DNA of 64,000 nt from Rhyacophila brunnea (GCA_022495005.1 JAGYXB010001401.1:868001-932000), one strand, 5' to 3'. Shown: positions 23,483 to 35,585, counted from the stretch's first letter. The notes: generated by a model from the sequence alone, not told the origin. Translations and numbers: made by a program.

Positions 23483-24852
23483 CGGTCCCTACGTAAACTC
23501 GGACATCTACCAAAAACGCGTTTTTTACTTTTTTGGCCAAAACGTTTAAAATAACTTCCCCTTGATATAAAATTAAGAGAAAAAAAAATCTCACTTAATT
23601 TCGGAAAAAAATGTACGTAAAAACGGACAAATACTGTAATTTTATTAAATGAACCGCGTAAACACGGATATGTTAATATGTCCGAATTTACATCGGACAC
23701 CAGACAATCGCTTCCGGTCACATAAACAGATAAATGCCAGTTATCTTTATATACTCCGTGCAGGTGGCCTAAGCAAAGTACGTTAGAAACGCACGTGTAT
23801 TATGTTGACTGTTTTCGTTCGTTATATCAGAGAATAAGTATTTTTAAATGAACGGTCACATAACAAAAAAAGTCTAAAATAAAAAATCTGAAAACCATCG
23901 TAAAAATCCCCGAAACAAGCATGGCCTTCATAAATTACAAAAGATGTTGTTTATTGTAATGAACGCTGGTAGGTACCTAAGGACTTCACAAACCTTGGAT
24001 TTTTCAACCATCAAAGTCCTTAAGAAACCTCGATAGTAAATGCGAGGTATCCATAAAGGCATCTAAAAAAAAAAAACCATATGCGTGGATACTTTTTCAT
24101 TATTGTCGGCGAAAACAACAATTAGGTAGGTACTTAAATACTTAACTAATGTCATAAACGTAATCCGTTCCCGGCGGCATCCTGTCTGTTCGGATTTTAT
24201 TGCTTAGGGTCGAAATGTTTTTAAACGATCGACACCAGTATTTTAGCTCGGTATATCCGATAAGTTGCTCGTTAGAACAGTGAATAAGTGTATGGAGAAA
24301 ATCATAAACCGAAATGTCAACGAATGTCTCCTCATTACATCCGAGATCGTAATAACCGAGTTCGACTGTAGTGTGATTATTGTTTTATTCGCTTAATGAT
24401 ACCAGTCCCACTGAGGTACAATCCAAATTATTTAATAGTCATTTTCAGAATAAAAAAATCACTCGCCAATTAAAAAATGAGGATAAAGCAGATAAACAAA
24501 CATCTACATTATTATTGATAAAAGAAGATTTTTAAAATAAAAAATGTTAGTTAATAGGAAGGTAATATTATTCTAAATAGTTATGAGGATTTCAATAGTA
24601 ATAAGTAAAGTTGCTAATAATTGATATGAATTCTTTCCCACGTAAAGTGAGACATGTTGTAGTTGTCTCATTAACGGATGTTCTACCAAAAGTATATAAT
24701 TTAGAAAAAATGTAATAATGAGTAAATAAACTGTGTATAGTATTTCTAGTAATAAAAACATAGAAGTTCAGTAGAAAACAAACTATTTTTACTTCAAATA
24801 GCTCTCCTGTAAAATTACGTTTTTGTAGATGTCCGAGTTTACGTAGGGACCG
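23483..24852. mobile_element. TIR element A, 1.37 kb, unclassified
   Basis: Both ends carry the inverted repeat CGGTCCCTACGTAAACTCGG followed by ACATCTAC (28 bases identical), and the match continues after a 1-base gap. The flanking 4-mers are TCCA (23479-23482) and TCGA (24853-24856), a possible 4 bp TSD with one change. Degenerate copies of the terminal core (for example GTACGTAAAAACGGACAAA, CGCGTAAACACGG, TGTCCGAATTTAC) repeat inside the left end. The minus ORF at 23455-23721 is made of these repeats and is not a gene. No transposase is recognised. Confidence 0.78.
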
Positions 24853-24856
24853 TCGA

Positions 24857-25071
24857 TATGTTACTTTGTCAAATTATGTTATTGCAATATTATTACAAAT
24901 TATAGATTTTAAGAAAATCCAAATCCGATTTGCATTATATTGGATATTAATACTCGTATCATTTAATTTTTGGTACCTACTATACTAAAGTTATACTATG
25001 AATATAGTATTTTTTCCGTAATCTTTAGATATTACTATAACCGCTAAATACAATTAAGATGGATAAGACAC
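24857..25071. other. Spacer between the two TIR elements
   Basis: About 215 bp of AT-rich DNA with nothing recognisable. Confidence 0.5.
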
Positions 25072-25075
25072 TTGT

Positions 25076-26749
25076 CGTCGCTATAGGATTTGTTTCCCGA
25101 ATAGACCAAATGTCAATTTTACAGGAGACGAAAAACAAATTTCATTGTCGTATATTTTAATATCAGTAGATGTATCAATCATTTTTTCAATACTGTATGA
25201 TTGCAAAATTATCTAAGAATAGATTCCAAGAGTAATATACTGGTATAAATCATTAAATGCACAGAAAATGCGTTTTATTTACAAGTATTCACTGTGGATA
25301 TTCGGGAAATTTTTAGCGCTCTCTCAGAATAATGGATATTCGGGACAAAACATGGACGTTCGGGATTTAAAACCGCAGCGTATTGCTGCACGGCCCACAG
25401 ATTACTGAGTGGTCAAAAAGTACGCGCCTCAAATGTTATATTTATTTACACGATAATTGTTAATAATTACCTCTACTATTTAAATACTTAATGATCGTAA
25501 TTACCCAAGTTCGTATGTAATAATAACATGCGGTAATCGCTTTTTCGGTTTTTTTCGGATTAAGTAATAAAATAGTTTTTAAGTAATTAACTATTTTTTT
25601 ATATTTTATATTTTTTAATAACTTCTGATAAAATATATTATAAGGTATCTACTACTTCAATTATTAACCGCCGTCACGGTCATTTCTCCAATATTTTATG
25701 ATGGTACTTACTCGTTACTCGTACTAACAATTTTATATTAATACTTTTTCCAAAAAAAAAAAAAACTATTTATATATATCTGTATATTATTATATCTATA
25801 TATTTCTATAATTGACAATTAAACTTATTACAAACCACCAAATAAATATTATATATTTACTATTGTAAGGAATAACAACACAAAATAATAGCATGTATAA
25901 ATTAATTACCATTAGCTGCTAATATTAGGTAGGTACCAATATCCTAAGTATATAATATCCACCAAATAAATAGTTACTAACATACATATTAAATTAAATT
26001 AACTATCAGCGCATTCAAAAATAAATAATAGCATCGCCTTTATTTTCATAGAAATACCTAGATTAAAAGTAAAATAAAGACAAACAATGTTTGATTAATA
26101 ATAATTTGAAATAATAATTATTTTTTACGTCATAGTAGTTGCCGGGTCATACTGTAGAATTCATATAACCGTTGGGATTTTGTGTCATTTATCAAAACAA
26201 AATGCAGTTATTTAGGTTAAAATAGTCACTTCCACAACTCTACTGTAAGTTCAGGGCGAACTGGTAATGTATCAGCTATGAATGATCTCTTCAAATTTGA
26301 TGAATTCACTATTAAAACAATAGTAACGTTAAAAACAATATCAATAAGACGAAATTTGAAAGAAGTCTCCGGACGGCCGAAAAATATGAAAGTGGGCGTG
26401 ATTGTTTTAGAGCTAGACAGCGTGAATGTGGGAGCGAGATGCACGGCGTGAGCGCGGTTTGATTGGCTAAAGTCATATTCGGGAAATAAACACTCAGCCA
26501 GAGATATATTTCGACTAAAATTAACTTGGATATTCAGGTACGAATAGTTGGATATTCGGGAGAACACCACGGAGTAATTGTAACTTAACATGGCGTATTC
26601 GGGTTTTTTAAAAAAATATCTCTGTTCCTAGATAAAAATATATCGTTTTTATAAATGATTTCGGTAGAGTTCGATAAAAGAAATTGAGCTGCATTAAAAT
26701 GTCGATTTCGACAAAAATGGATATTCGGGAAACAAATCCTATAGCGACG
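25076..26749. mobile_element. TIR element B, 1.67 kb, unclassified
   Basis: The termini are perfect 28 bp inverted repeats beginning CGTCGCTATAGGATTTG (25076-25103 and 26722-26749). A 4 bp TSD, TTGT, flanks them (25072-25075, 26750-26753). The core GGATATTCGGG is iterated within the element near 25298, 25332, 25362 (as GGACGTTCGGG), 26526, 26551 and 26721. The minus-strand 121-codon frame at 26226-26591 overlaps these repeats and matches no transposase I know. The design (CG- start, 4 bp TSD, iterated core) mirrors element A, 224 bp upstream. Confidence 0.85.
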
Positions 26750-26753
26750 TTGT

Positions 26754-27586
26754 GTTACGCTAAATGCAGATTTTGACGATTCAATTTTTGTCGATCAACC
26801 AAAATCGAATCAATTTTATTGACGTAGGTATTGTGTCGAATATTAAACCAATAGAAATAAATTAATGTTAAGTTCAGTTGCTTGTCAGGGTATCCTTTAT
26901 GTTTAATTGTTATTATAGAAGAAATGTCGTTATGAAAAGCGCGAAAGACGTCGTGTTTGGGTTAGGAATTGGATTTTCAGAATAAATAAAAAAGGAACTT
27001 CAGTCCTTGTCCTTCTTAGAGAAATGGAGAATGTAGATGGTTAAAAAATAGTTTAAGAATATCTAAAAAAATGGAAAAACTTATTTCTAAAATTAGGATT
27101 ATATGCATAACTTTCTGTAGAAGTCTCATTTATAATGATATACATTAATATTTATTTGGTATTATATAAAAAAAAACTATCTCTGATTACTTTAAATCCT
27201 TATTATTAAATTTTATATAAGTGATCATTTTATAAATACACTGTGTTTCCCGCTACAGTGATTTGACTCGACTCAAGACAATCGTTCACTCAAATTTGAA
27301 GTCATGTTTCAACTCGTTGGTCAGTTTTGATGGTTCACGATATATTGAACGATAAATATGGATTAAGTGAACAAAAGTTGAATCAAGTTGTTAACGATTA
27401 ACAAATTATCATTAGTTGATCAACAATAATTGAATAGTGAGAACACAGAACACGTAGAATTACCTCGATGTTAGTAATTTCTAATAAATTGATATTTTTT
27501 CCTCCATTATGTCGTTATATTTGAAAAAAGTAACTAACCATAGAGAGTGGCTGCACAATAAGATTGTAGATTAAAAATAGACTCAC
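26754..27586. other. AT-rich non-coding, probable intron start
   Basis: No repeat or ORF recognised. If the GC-rich exon at 27587 is real, this is the 5' part of its following intron on the minus strand. Confidence 0.45.
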
Positions 27587-27884
27587 CTAATGCAAACTTG
27601 ACGCCTGTCCATGCTGTCCGGAAGTAGTTGAAGAACCGGCGATAAAGGGGGCGCGGGCGGCGGCGGCGCGCTCCTGGGCGCTCCGCGTCGCCGCCGCTGC
27701 CCCCTTCCTCGCCGCTGCCCCCGCCTACGCTGGCCCCTTCTTCCGCCGCCGTCGTTATGGCGGCTTGAGCGTCGCCGGCTTCGGAGGCGTCGCTCCGCTG
27801 CCTGGACGTGCTCGCGCCGCCCGCCGCGGCCCCTCTCACCGCCTGCGGGGGACCCTTCGAGCACCCTGCACCGTTGATGATTGC
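27587..27884 (-). CDS. Candidate host coding exon, GC-rich, unknown protein
   Basis: In a very AT-rich window, about 27600-27870 is strongly GC- and CpG-rich. On the minus strand one frame encodes an Ala/Gly/Ser/Glu-rich, probably disordered stretch, then RRRRPRPLYRR and FFNYFRTAWTGVKFAL. It stops at a textbook donor: TTAG followed by GTGAGT (intron from 27586, phase 1). No ATG occurs in this frame before the stop codon at 27885-27887, so the 5' limit is either an upstream acceptor (CCCCCGCAG ends near 27844) or an unusual start. A second frame is also open but is only Arg/Gly-rich. The ending resembles the N-terminal, membrane-proximal part of a larger protein. I cannot name the gene. Confidence 0.55.
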
Positions 27885-28924
27885 TTAGGCTCTTCGGATG
27901 GTGAACTGAAAACGAGCCCGTCGTGCGGCACCTTTACCACATGTGAGACCGGTCCAACATTTGATGATTTATGTTCCTCAACTTTCTACTTTTGTTTTTA
28001 CGAAAAAAAAAAAAAACACTAACACACTATTTATATATATTTTTTTCACTACTTTTTATATATATTTTTTCACTATGGTTTCATCATCCCATTGATTTAT
28101 AAAATATTAATTTGTAGTCCTGGTTTATAAATTTTTATTTTAAACTAATCAAAACTGTGATTAGTAATAGTTTGCAATCGACAGTGGGAATTGTTTGATT
28201 ATTATTAGATACCTATAATATTATTTCTTAAATTTGTTTCGTAGGCAATGGTTTATCTATTTTCTTAATTATTTACATAAAAATCTGCATTATTTTTTAT
28301 TTTATTCATACATATGTAATGAAAAAAGCAGATTAAAAAATTCGGTTTATCGTATTAGTGTACCTACGTATATTTTTCCATTAAAAAAAAAAATCAAACA
28401 ATCTCACTCATTAAAAAAAACACTTCTTGAAATGATTTATATTCTTTTAGTATACTCAATGTTTTCTTCCTGTAAATTGATTAATAATTAATTATATTAA
28501 TCACGATTTAAAAAAAATGTCTCATTTAAAGTAAAAATTAAAATAATATAGATTCTCTCAAAATAGCAAAGAGATATAGAAAAACGCTGTATGTTTGTTA
28601 CGATGAGAGACTTGTCCGGCAGTATATTTTGGTCAAACAGGAAGAAGTTTTATTACGAGGTATAAAAAGAACGTCAAGCAGTCATAGAAAATAGGTAAAA
28701 CAGTTTCCTTTTCCATCAGTCATTTCCTATTAAATAGCCATAATGTAGATCCAACTCACGGTATATAATACTAGTAAATTTTTCTATATGCCAAAGGTCA
28801 TTGACTTAACCTTATGGAGCAAGTTGAGATACCTAAACAAATAAATGGAAAATACGTGCGGAGATATCCTTATTAATATATACATATATATTAATATATA
28901 CATATATATTAATAAATACTAATA
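27885..28924. other. Upstream side of the GC-rich exon, then AT-rich DNA
   Basis: Balanced sequence to about 27990 could be promoter, 5'UTR or intron of the exon. Beyond it are poly-A/T tracts and, at 28875-28915, tandem TTAATATATACATATATA units. No gene. Confidence 0.4.
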
Positions 28925-29010
28925 AAATCATATAGGCTTCCACAGAGTTTCAGTTTTTACGAGAAATGGATCTTAGCTACTTCCTCAACCTATTAGGTCA
29001 AAAGACGAGA
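28925..29010 (-). repeat. SINE tail fragment (family of 59296-59518)
   Basis: It shares GGCTTCCACAGAG, TTTTTACGAGAAATGGAT and CCTCAACCTATTAGGTC with the full copies. The tRNA head is missing, so only the tail part is present. Confidence 0.55.
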
Positions 29011-29269
29011 ACTATGCCATTGTTACGAAAGAAGCATATATTAATATATTATTATGTACGTTCTAGCTCTATTACGTGCGTCTGAAATTGGAAGAAGGCT
29101 GTTTTCTATCTCGAGCATCAGTGGTGATGGGTTTATAGCCCGAAACCGTTGCCAATATAAATAACTCAGATATCGTAGAATGAATAAAATAAATTTTGTT
29201 TCAAAATCATTACAATGAAGTAAACGTTAACGTTATGTTGCGTAAACGATAATTGCATTATTTACAAAA

Positions 29270-29725
29270 ATTACAAGATAAAAAGAACTTTTTATATACC
29301 ATGTTTTTAATTCTGTTGAATCATAGACAAATAAGGCGTCAACAAATCATTTTTTTACTATTTTGTAACAAACAAACAAATATAGAACACTGAAATGTCA
29401 TTTTGAATTCCATAGTAACGAACGTATATATTAATAATTTAGTTGCTAGGACCACCCCCTTAGCAACCAATAATAGTGGCTTGGATTACGAACTTCTTCC
29501 GAAATAACTTTTCATACAAAACAGAATTAACTGAAAATGAATTCAATTCTACTTAAAGATGGCTAAAAGTATTAAAAGAATACATTGGCATCGTATTCTG
29601 ATATACTCTATAAGTTTCAAATGTCTAGCTAGTCGGGAAGTTAGTTGAAAATCGATTCCAAGATTTGTACTGGATAACAAACCACCGGACAAACAAGAAT
29701 ACGAGCTAAGAAAAACATGGTAAAA
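29270..29725 (+). repeat. ~460 bp dispersed repeat, copy 2 of 5
   Basis: It has all family landmarks, including GTTGCTAGGACCACCCCCTT with AGCAACC and CATACAAAACAGAATTAACTG. It is closer to the copies at 35141 and 57418 than to copy 1. Confidence 0.75.
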
Positions 29726-30360
29726 AACGTATTATTTTGTTATTAACACGGGTGTGTTAAGTTAAAAGTTATTATGGTAAAAATAAGTTACTTCTAGAGT
29801 TTTCTACAATTTTTTTAATATGGGGGTAAAATAATATAATTATTATTTTATTTTGTTTTTATCTAACAAATTGCCGTTTTTTTGCTTAGCAATCTCGATC
29901 ATATCAGGCATAAAAAACGCGACAAAAAACAATTTTAACTACAACTAACCAACTAAACTAATTTCATAAATAACTTTAATCGAAATTATTAAATAAGTTG
30001 TAAAAAGTTTATTTTCAAACTATAATATTTTTTTTTACTAGCAATGCTTTTCGTTTAAGAATATTTTCTCAATTAAGTAAAACCCCCACGGGTAAAAGAG
30101 CGGTTATTATTTTCTCTTCGGCTAATTACGGTCAAGGCTTATTATTCCTGTCAGATAATATTAACCTAACAGACACCATGGAATTGAGAAGCTAGATTTC
30201 TTGTTTAATAAGTCGAGTCAACCTTTTCTAGGGACATGTCACAATTAAGTTCACAACCTTTCTCATCGGGGTGTGTTTATGACAATGTTACTGTTTATAA
30301 TATATTACGCATGCCATGAGATTTAGTCAAATGCTACTAATATTCTTTCATTTATAATAA
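29726..30360. other. AT-rich spacer
   Basis: Nothing recognised. Confidence 0.5.
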
Positions 30361-30374
30361 TCATAACCATTTTC

Positions 30375-30647
30375 GAACATACATAATTTTGAAAAACACT
30401 TCTGAGAAAATATATTATAACCAATAGAAAAAATCTTTTTGAAAAAAGAGTGATACCAGACAGGGTGTAAGCCCAGAAGATGCAGATTCGATTCCTGCCG
30501 GGTGTCTTACTTTTTTCAAATATATTTTTTCTATTGGTTATAATATATTTTCTTAGAAGTGTTTTTCAAAATTATGTATATTCAATAATTAGAATGGTAC
30601 ATTCTTAAATCTTGTGAATTATTTGTTGAATAAAAGAAATAGTTAAT
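30375..30647 (+). mobile_element. Fold-back SINE-like insertion with 14 bp TSD
   Basis: Two ~70 bp arms (about 30378-30450 and 30510-30585) are inverted copies containing AAAACACTTCT.AGAAAATA and TATTATAACCAATAGAAAAA. They enclose a tRNA-like core with B box GATTCGATTCC. A tail with CTTAAATCTTGTGAATTATT follows. TCATAACCATTTTC occurs directly on both sides (30361-30374, 30648-30661), a 14 bp TSD that fixes the ends. The transcript would fold into a long hairpin with a tRNA-like loop. Confidence 0.85.
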
Positions 30648-30900
30648 TCATAACCATTTTCAATAAACATTACATATTATTTTAATAATAAGTAAAATAA
30701 CATTCAATAAACTTGTATTTTCTTCGATAGTTATTAATGACAATATGAAGAAAAGCAATTTGTCTTTAATCATCATACTAAAAGAAAAGTGTCAAGATTA
30801 TTCATTACGGAATATTGAATTAACTAGATACCAAGTAATGGGTACTTTATGTTTTCAGCTGTTATTTGGTGGTACTGGAAATTATATTATAAATATTAAA

Positions 30901-32766
30901 GCGTTCTGCCCGCCGCGATAAGCGCCGACGCCTGGATGACCTCATTCGGGATGCGGAATCTGCTGCCTGCAAGAATAATCCAAGTGCTCTCTTCCGCATC
31001 ACCAGAGCAATTTGCGGTAAGAAACGTCCAGTGGTCACTGCATTACGCAACTCTGACGGAGTGACAGTCACTGAACCTGCAAAGGTCCAGGAGCTATGGC
31101 GCCAACATTTCAGTGATGTCCTGAATTGCCCACCTCCATTGCATCCCTTCGATATTCCGTCGGAGATCACCGCCCTCGGAATCACTACTGCATCGGGATT
31201 TTGCAAAGATCCTCCGACAACTGCTGAAGTTAAAGAGGCTGTCAAAAGACTGAAGCGCAGGAAAGCTCCTGGAGATGATGGCATCCATGCAGAATTTCTG
31301 CTCTACGGACTGAGCGCTGTATTGCCGTCCTTGTGTGACCTTCTACACGAGGTGTGGGAAAAGGAGCAGTGCCCCAAAGCTTGGAGGGATGGTACCGTTG
31401 TTACTCTGCACAAAAAGGGTAACCCACAAGATTGTAATAATTACAGAGGAATCACTCTCCTCAGCGTTCCCGGGAAGGTGTTAGCGCAGATTCTCCTATA
31501 CAGGATTAGAAGTCCCATGCTGGACGTTTTGCGTGCGCAGCAGAGTGGATTTGTCCCGGGGAAGTCCTGCTCAGAGCATATTTCAACTCTCCGATGCCTC
31601 CTGCAACAGTACCAAGAGATAAATATACCTGTCGCCTGCTGCTTCGTGGACTATGAAAAGGCATTTGACAGTCCTCATCGTGAATCTCTGTGGCAAATTC
31701 TGCTAGGCTATGGTGTCCCACGGAAACTGGTCGCCGTGATAAGTGCTCTCTACACCAATACAGAGTGTCGCGTAAGAGCAGCCGGAACATCCTCTGACCT
31801 CTTTGAAATCACGTCAGGAGTCAAGCAAGGATGTGTACTTGCGCCCTTTCTTTTTATCATCAAGATGGATTTCATAATGCGTAAGATGGTTTGCCCCGAC
31901 AGTGGAATACGCCTACATCATGATGACACAAGCGATCTATGCGAAGAAAGACTGTGCGACTTGGAGTATGCAGACGACGCAGTCGTGTTTGACTCGACGA
32001 TCGAAAGGTTGGAGGTGACCGTGAACAGGCTAGCCGCGAACTCGATGCGTGTGGGTCTTCATCTGAATGCCGCTAAGACCAAATCCATGTGCAGTGCTGC
32101 TCGCATCGACGCCGACACTCCTCTGCGGGTTTCTAGTCTGCCCGTCGAGCTGGTGTCCAGATTCAAGTACTTGGATGCCACGGTTGCCGATGATGGTGGT
32201 ATTTCTAGTGAGCTTGGAATCCGAATGGGTGTGGCGGGCTCTGCGTTCAACCAACTTGGAGTCGCATGGAGGTCAAGGCTGTATTCTGTGAGGACCAAAT
32301 GTCGTTTGTTTAACGCGTGCGTGCTACATGTGCTTCTGTATGGCTGTGAGACATGGCTTCTTACTAAGCTTCAAGAGTCTCGGCTTTTGAGCTTTGAGAA
32401 TCGATGTCTCCGCAGAATCTTAATCGCGTTACAAACATCCGAGTTCGTGAGCAGACACAACAGCCTTCGGTGATTGAAGTTATCACGAAGAGACGATTCA
32501 CGTGGCTGGGACATGTATTCCGGATGCCGCCAAAGAGTGCGGCACTTCGTACCCTTGTGGCACAGCCTCAAGGGTTCCGTCGCCGTGGCCGCCCCTCCAT
32601 CACCCTGCAGCAATGCTACAAAAGCGACCTACGTGCTGCAGGTCTGACATGGCGGGAGGCACAGGAGTTGGCGATGGACCGAGCGAAGTGGCGCCAACTT
32701 GTGCTTGCCCTATGCCCCAATGTTGGGACGTGCAGGGTGAAAGAAGAAGAAGAATTATTAAAAATC
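30901..32766 (+). mobile_element. 5'-truncated RTE-type non-LTR retrotransposon
   Basis: The element opens directly inside a reverse transcriptase polyprotein and ends just after it in a GAAGAAGAAGAA tail, as RTE-clade elements do. AAATATTAAA occurs at 30891-30900 and at 32767-32776, a likely 10 bp TSD, though the sequence is AT-rich. The coding frame is open from base 30902, the first bases after the left repeat, which supports that boundary. The endonuclease domain was lost by 5' truncation. Confidence 0.82.
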
Positions 32767-32775
32767 AAATATTAA
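30902..32775 (+). pseudogene. RTE reverse transcriptase, truncated and frameshifted
   Basis: The open frame runs from 30902 (no start codon; ARRDKRRRLDDLIRDAE) to about 32420. It carries RT fingers/palm motifs: CNNYRGITLLSVPGK, motif A FVDYEKAFDS, motif B SGVKQGCVLAPFLF and the catalytic motif C LEYADDAVVF, followed by the thumb (YLDATV..., YGCETW). The frame is then lost and resumes in another frame as RVTNIRVREQTQQPSVIEV, FTWLGHVFRMPP and the tail GRPSITLQQCYKSDL. Compared with the related copy at 50219, 16 bases are missing near 32415-32425, and a 16-base deletion accounts exactly for the frame change. The catalytic YADD is intact, but the element lacks its endonuclease and is broken, so it is dead. 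Confidence 0.87.
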
Positions 32776-32776
32776 A

Positions 32777-34720
32777 TAAAATACCCCTTTGATAAATATT
32801 GTTAACCGCAATATAATTAATATTAAATCCTAATAGCTTCCCATTTTTCAAGATTTTCCATTAAATTTTGTCAAATATCCCTTTCTTATAATATAGATTG
32901 TTTTTGATCCCTGCCACATACTAGTGATAATAATACATAATAACATTACATAAATTCACATGTAAATTTTCGTATTCGAATATGATAAAAGTCACTGTGT
33001 GATCTAAACACATATTGCCTTAAAACCATATTTAAATATTATAATTTATGATTACCAAGACAGTAAAAAATACAGTTTATAAATTACCTAAATTAATATT
33101 ATTTATCCATCAGTTATAAAAGGTAATAATTTTTAATAATAAGTTATTAACCGCCAAAAGAATACCAATGTATGAAAATAATATAGATAGATAAATTATA
33201 ATTTAAAATATCTCTGAATCTTTTCTTAGAATTAAAATAATTGTTTTAAATATAATTGAAAAAGAAAATTTAGATTGATTGGTAAATTCCACCTCTTAAA
33301 CATTAAATTAATCACACGATATTGAAAAAAGTGACAAACGAATTGATAGAAAGTTTTTGACATACGAAACCACTTAATGTTTAATATACTTACCTACTAA
33401 TTACATAGTCATTTTAGAGATATCAAATCGAATTAAAAATATATTGATTAGCTATTGATAGTAGTAAACTTTATTAAGATACGTTATATAATTAGGAAAA
33501 TATTATTTTTTATGAAGGTTTGTAAGTGTTTATGATAACTTTTATTAGGATTTAAAAACCTATGTGGATCTTGGCCGCCTCACGGAGAGGTTTCATAACA
33601 TTTTTTATGAAATATGTCACTTGTTCAACCTATAAGCTCGATGCTCTGGATACGTTGCAAACCACAAACCGAGCAACAATAATTGTCTTAAAAAGCAAAT
33701 ACGTTTAATGATTATTAAATGAGTAATATGACTAAAACTGTGTTTGAAAAAATACGAGTTTAAACAAAACAGATAAAGTTTTACGAAACAATTTTAATAA
33801 CATCCAACTTAAAAATTTAACGAAATATAACTCTGTTAATTTTTTTTTTGTGTATACTATGTAAATATTTATTATTATATTTACAATATTAATAAGAGAT
33901 AAAACAAAGCACGAGTTTCAGTGTGAAATATATAATAGTACTTGTCAGATCGTCTCAGAGATAATTCATTGAGAACGGAGTAAGATTCTTATTTATTTTA
34001 TTGGCTGGCTTATAAATTTGGCGCAACTTCAAGACGAATGAGAGGATCAGAAGTACGCTTGGCTGTCTGAGAATTTGTTCATTAATAATCGATAGAAGAT
34101 CTCATCGCAAGAAGACAATGGTTTTAGCGGTTTCAGCAGCTTTAAATTTCATCGTTTATCGGTTTATTTATGACAGAATTTATAACTATAAAAAATTATT
34201 ATCATTCTATTAAAAGCATACATAAGTGAAACGGCAAATAATTTTAAACAGTAGGTGGGGCGAAATTTTTCACTTGTCGCCAATCGGAGACCGGCAGTCG
34301 AGCTGTGAGCACGTCAATTTATTTTGTGATGGCGTCAGAGGAATATATTCTTAAATCATGTTAAGATGACTAAAAAACGTTACGCATGTACTTGAAAAAG
34401 AAAACGTGTCAATGAATAAATTATTATTATTACTAATATAATAAACATAACATTAAATGGACGCATGTTGAATTTTTACGAAAAATTATATTTCGTTCGG
34501 CACGCGTCATTTGCACAATCCGCGCATCGCCTACTCATTATCTTTTTAGACCATGCCTCAGCTAAAGTATAGCTTTAAGACGTTTTGTATAAGAATGTAG
34601 TCATCAATTAATGACGTCATTATGATTTTCGACCCGCTCAAAAAATATGAATTACGTCGTATTTTTGATTGCCCATCTCTTTTATTAATTAAATAAATTC
34701 TTTAAAAATAATGTTCGATA
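32777..34720. other. AT-rich non-coding stretch
   Basis: No gene. Around 33555-33615, TGGCCGCCTCACGGAGAGG resembles the centre of the small MITE at 36261. At 34230-34640 the sequence is less AT-rich and holds a CRE-like TGACGTCA (about 34612). This part may be regulatory. Confidence 0.4.
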
Positions 34721-34890
34721 CTAAGAATATCATATGGACGTCCACAAAGTGGAGGTTGTATTAACAGATTTTTACGACTTTAGCCTTAACTCTGGTATAG
34801 GCAGACATTAAAAAACATGAACTTTGGCAGTGCCGATATACGAATCCGGGACCCACGGTATTATAAGCTCAATGCCATCGTGGGCGTCAT
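34721..34890 (-). mobile_element. tRNA-derived SINE, partial (family of 59296-59518)
   Basis: The tail end carries CCACAAAGTGGAGG and ATTAACAGATTTTTACG. The head end carries ACGAATCCGGGACCCACGGT (antisense B box) and CCATCGTGGGC (antisense start). The middle is internally deleted relative to the 59.3 kb copy. Confidence 0.65.
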
Positions 34891-35140
34891 AATAAATATG
34901 ATTTAAAACATTTATGTTTATAACCTGCTATCACCTTCATCAAAAATGTTTAGATTATAAGTTTTAACGTCATATATGGACAACCACTAAGATATTGAGT
35001 AATATTTTATTGTTTAAATATTTATGTAGGTATCTATTACTTTTTTCAAACCTCTTAACATAATATCTTGCGAATTTCATAGTAAAATGCCAGATGTGAT
35101 TAATTGTAATAAAGGTTTTTCATTTGCAATATATTGATTT

Positions 35141-35585
35141 AATTAAAATAATTTTTATATACAATGTTTTTGAATTTTCTGTTGAATTATTATGCTCAAT
35201 ATGCTTAAACTTATATTTGATATGAAGTAAATAAAACACAAACAAATACAGAATACTGAAATGTCATTTTAATTTCCATAGTAACACACGTATATTTTAA
35301 TAATTTAGTTGCTAGAACCACCCCCTTAGCAACCAACAATAGTCTTTTACTTTTTACGGATTTTTCTGAAATAACTTTCCATACAAAACAGAATTAACTG
35401 AAAATGAATTCAATTCTGCTTAAAGATGGCTAAAAGAATGCATTGGCATCGTGTTCTGATGTATGCTAAAAGTTTCAAATGACTAGATAGTCGGAAAGTT
35501 AGTCAAAAATCGATTGCAAGATTTGTACTGGACAAACAACCACCGGATAAACAAGAATACGAGCTAATAAAAACGTTGTAAAATA
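35141..35585 (+). repeat. ~460 bp dispersed repeat, copy 3 of 5
   Basis: It has the family landmarks with the central GTTGCTAGAACCACCCCCTT and AGCAACC hairpin. The end reads GAGCTAATAAAAACGTTGTA, whose inverse ACAACGTTTTTA resembles the start motif, suggesting short TIRs. Confidence 0.75.

Noticed and set aside
23455..23721. 88-codon minus ORF
   Set aside because: It spans the TIR and iterated motifs of element A; the translation is a by-product of the repeats.
26226..26591. 121-codon minus ORF as a transposase
   Set aside because: It lies in the subterminal repeats of TIR element B, has no known catalytic motif and no supporting domain.
27583..27864. Alternative Arg/Gly-rich frame of the GC-rich exon
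   Set aside because: Pure low-complexity Arg/Gly/Pro reading, typical of an off-frame of GC-rich DNA. The other frame ends in a protein-like segment at the donor.
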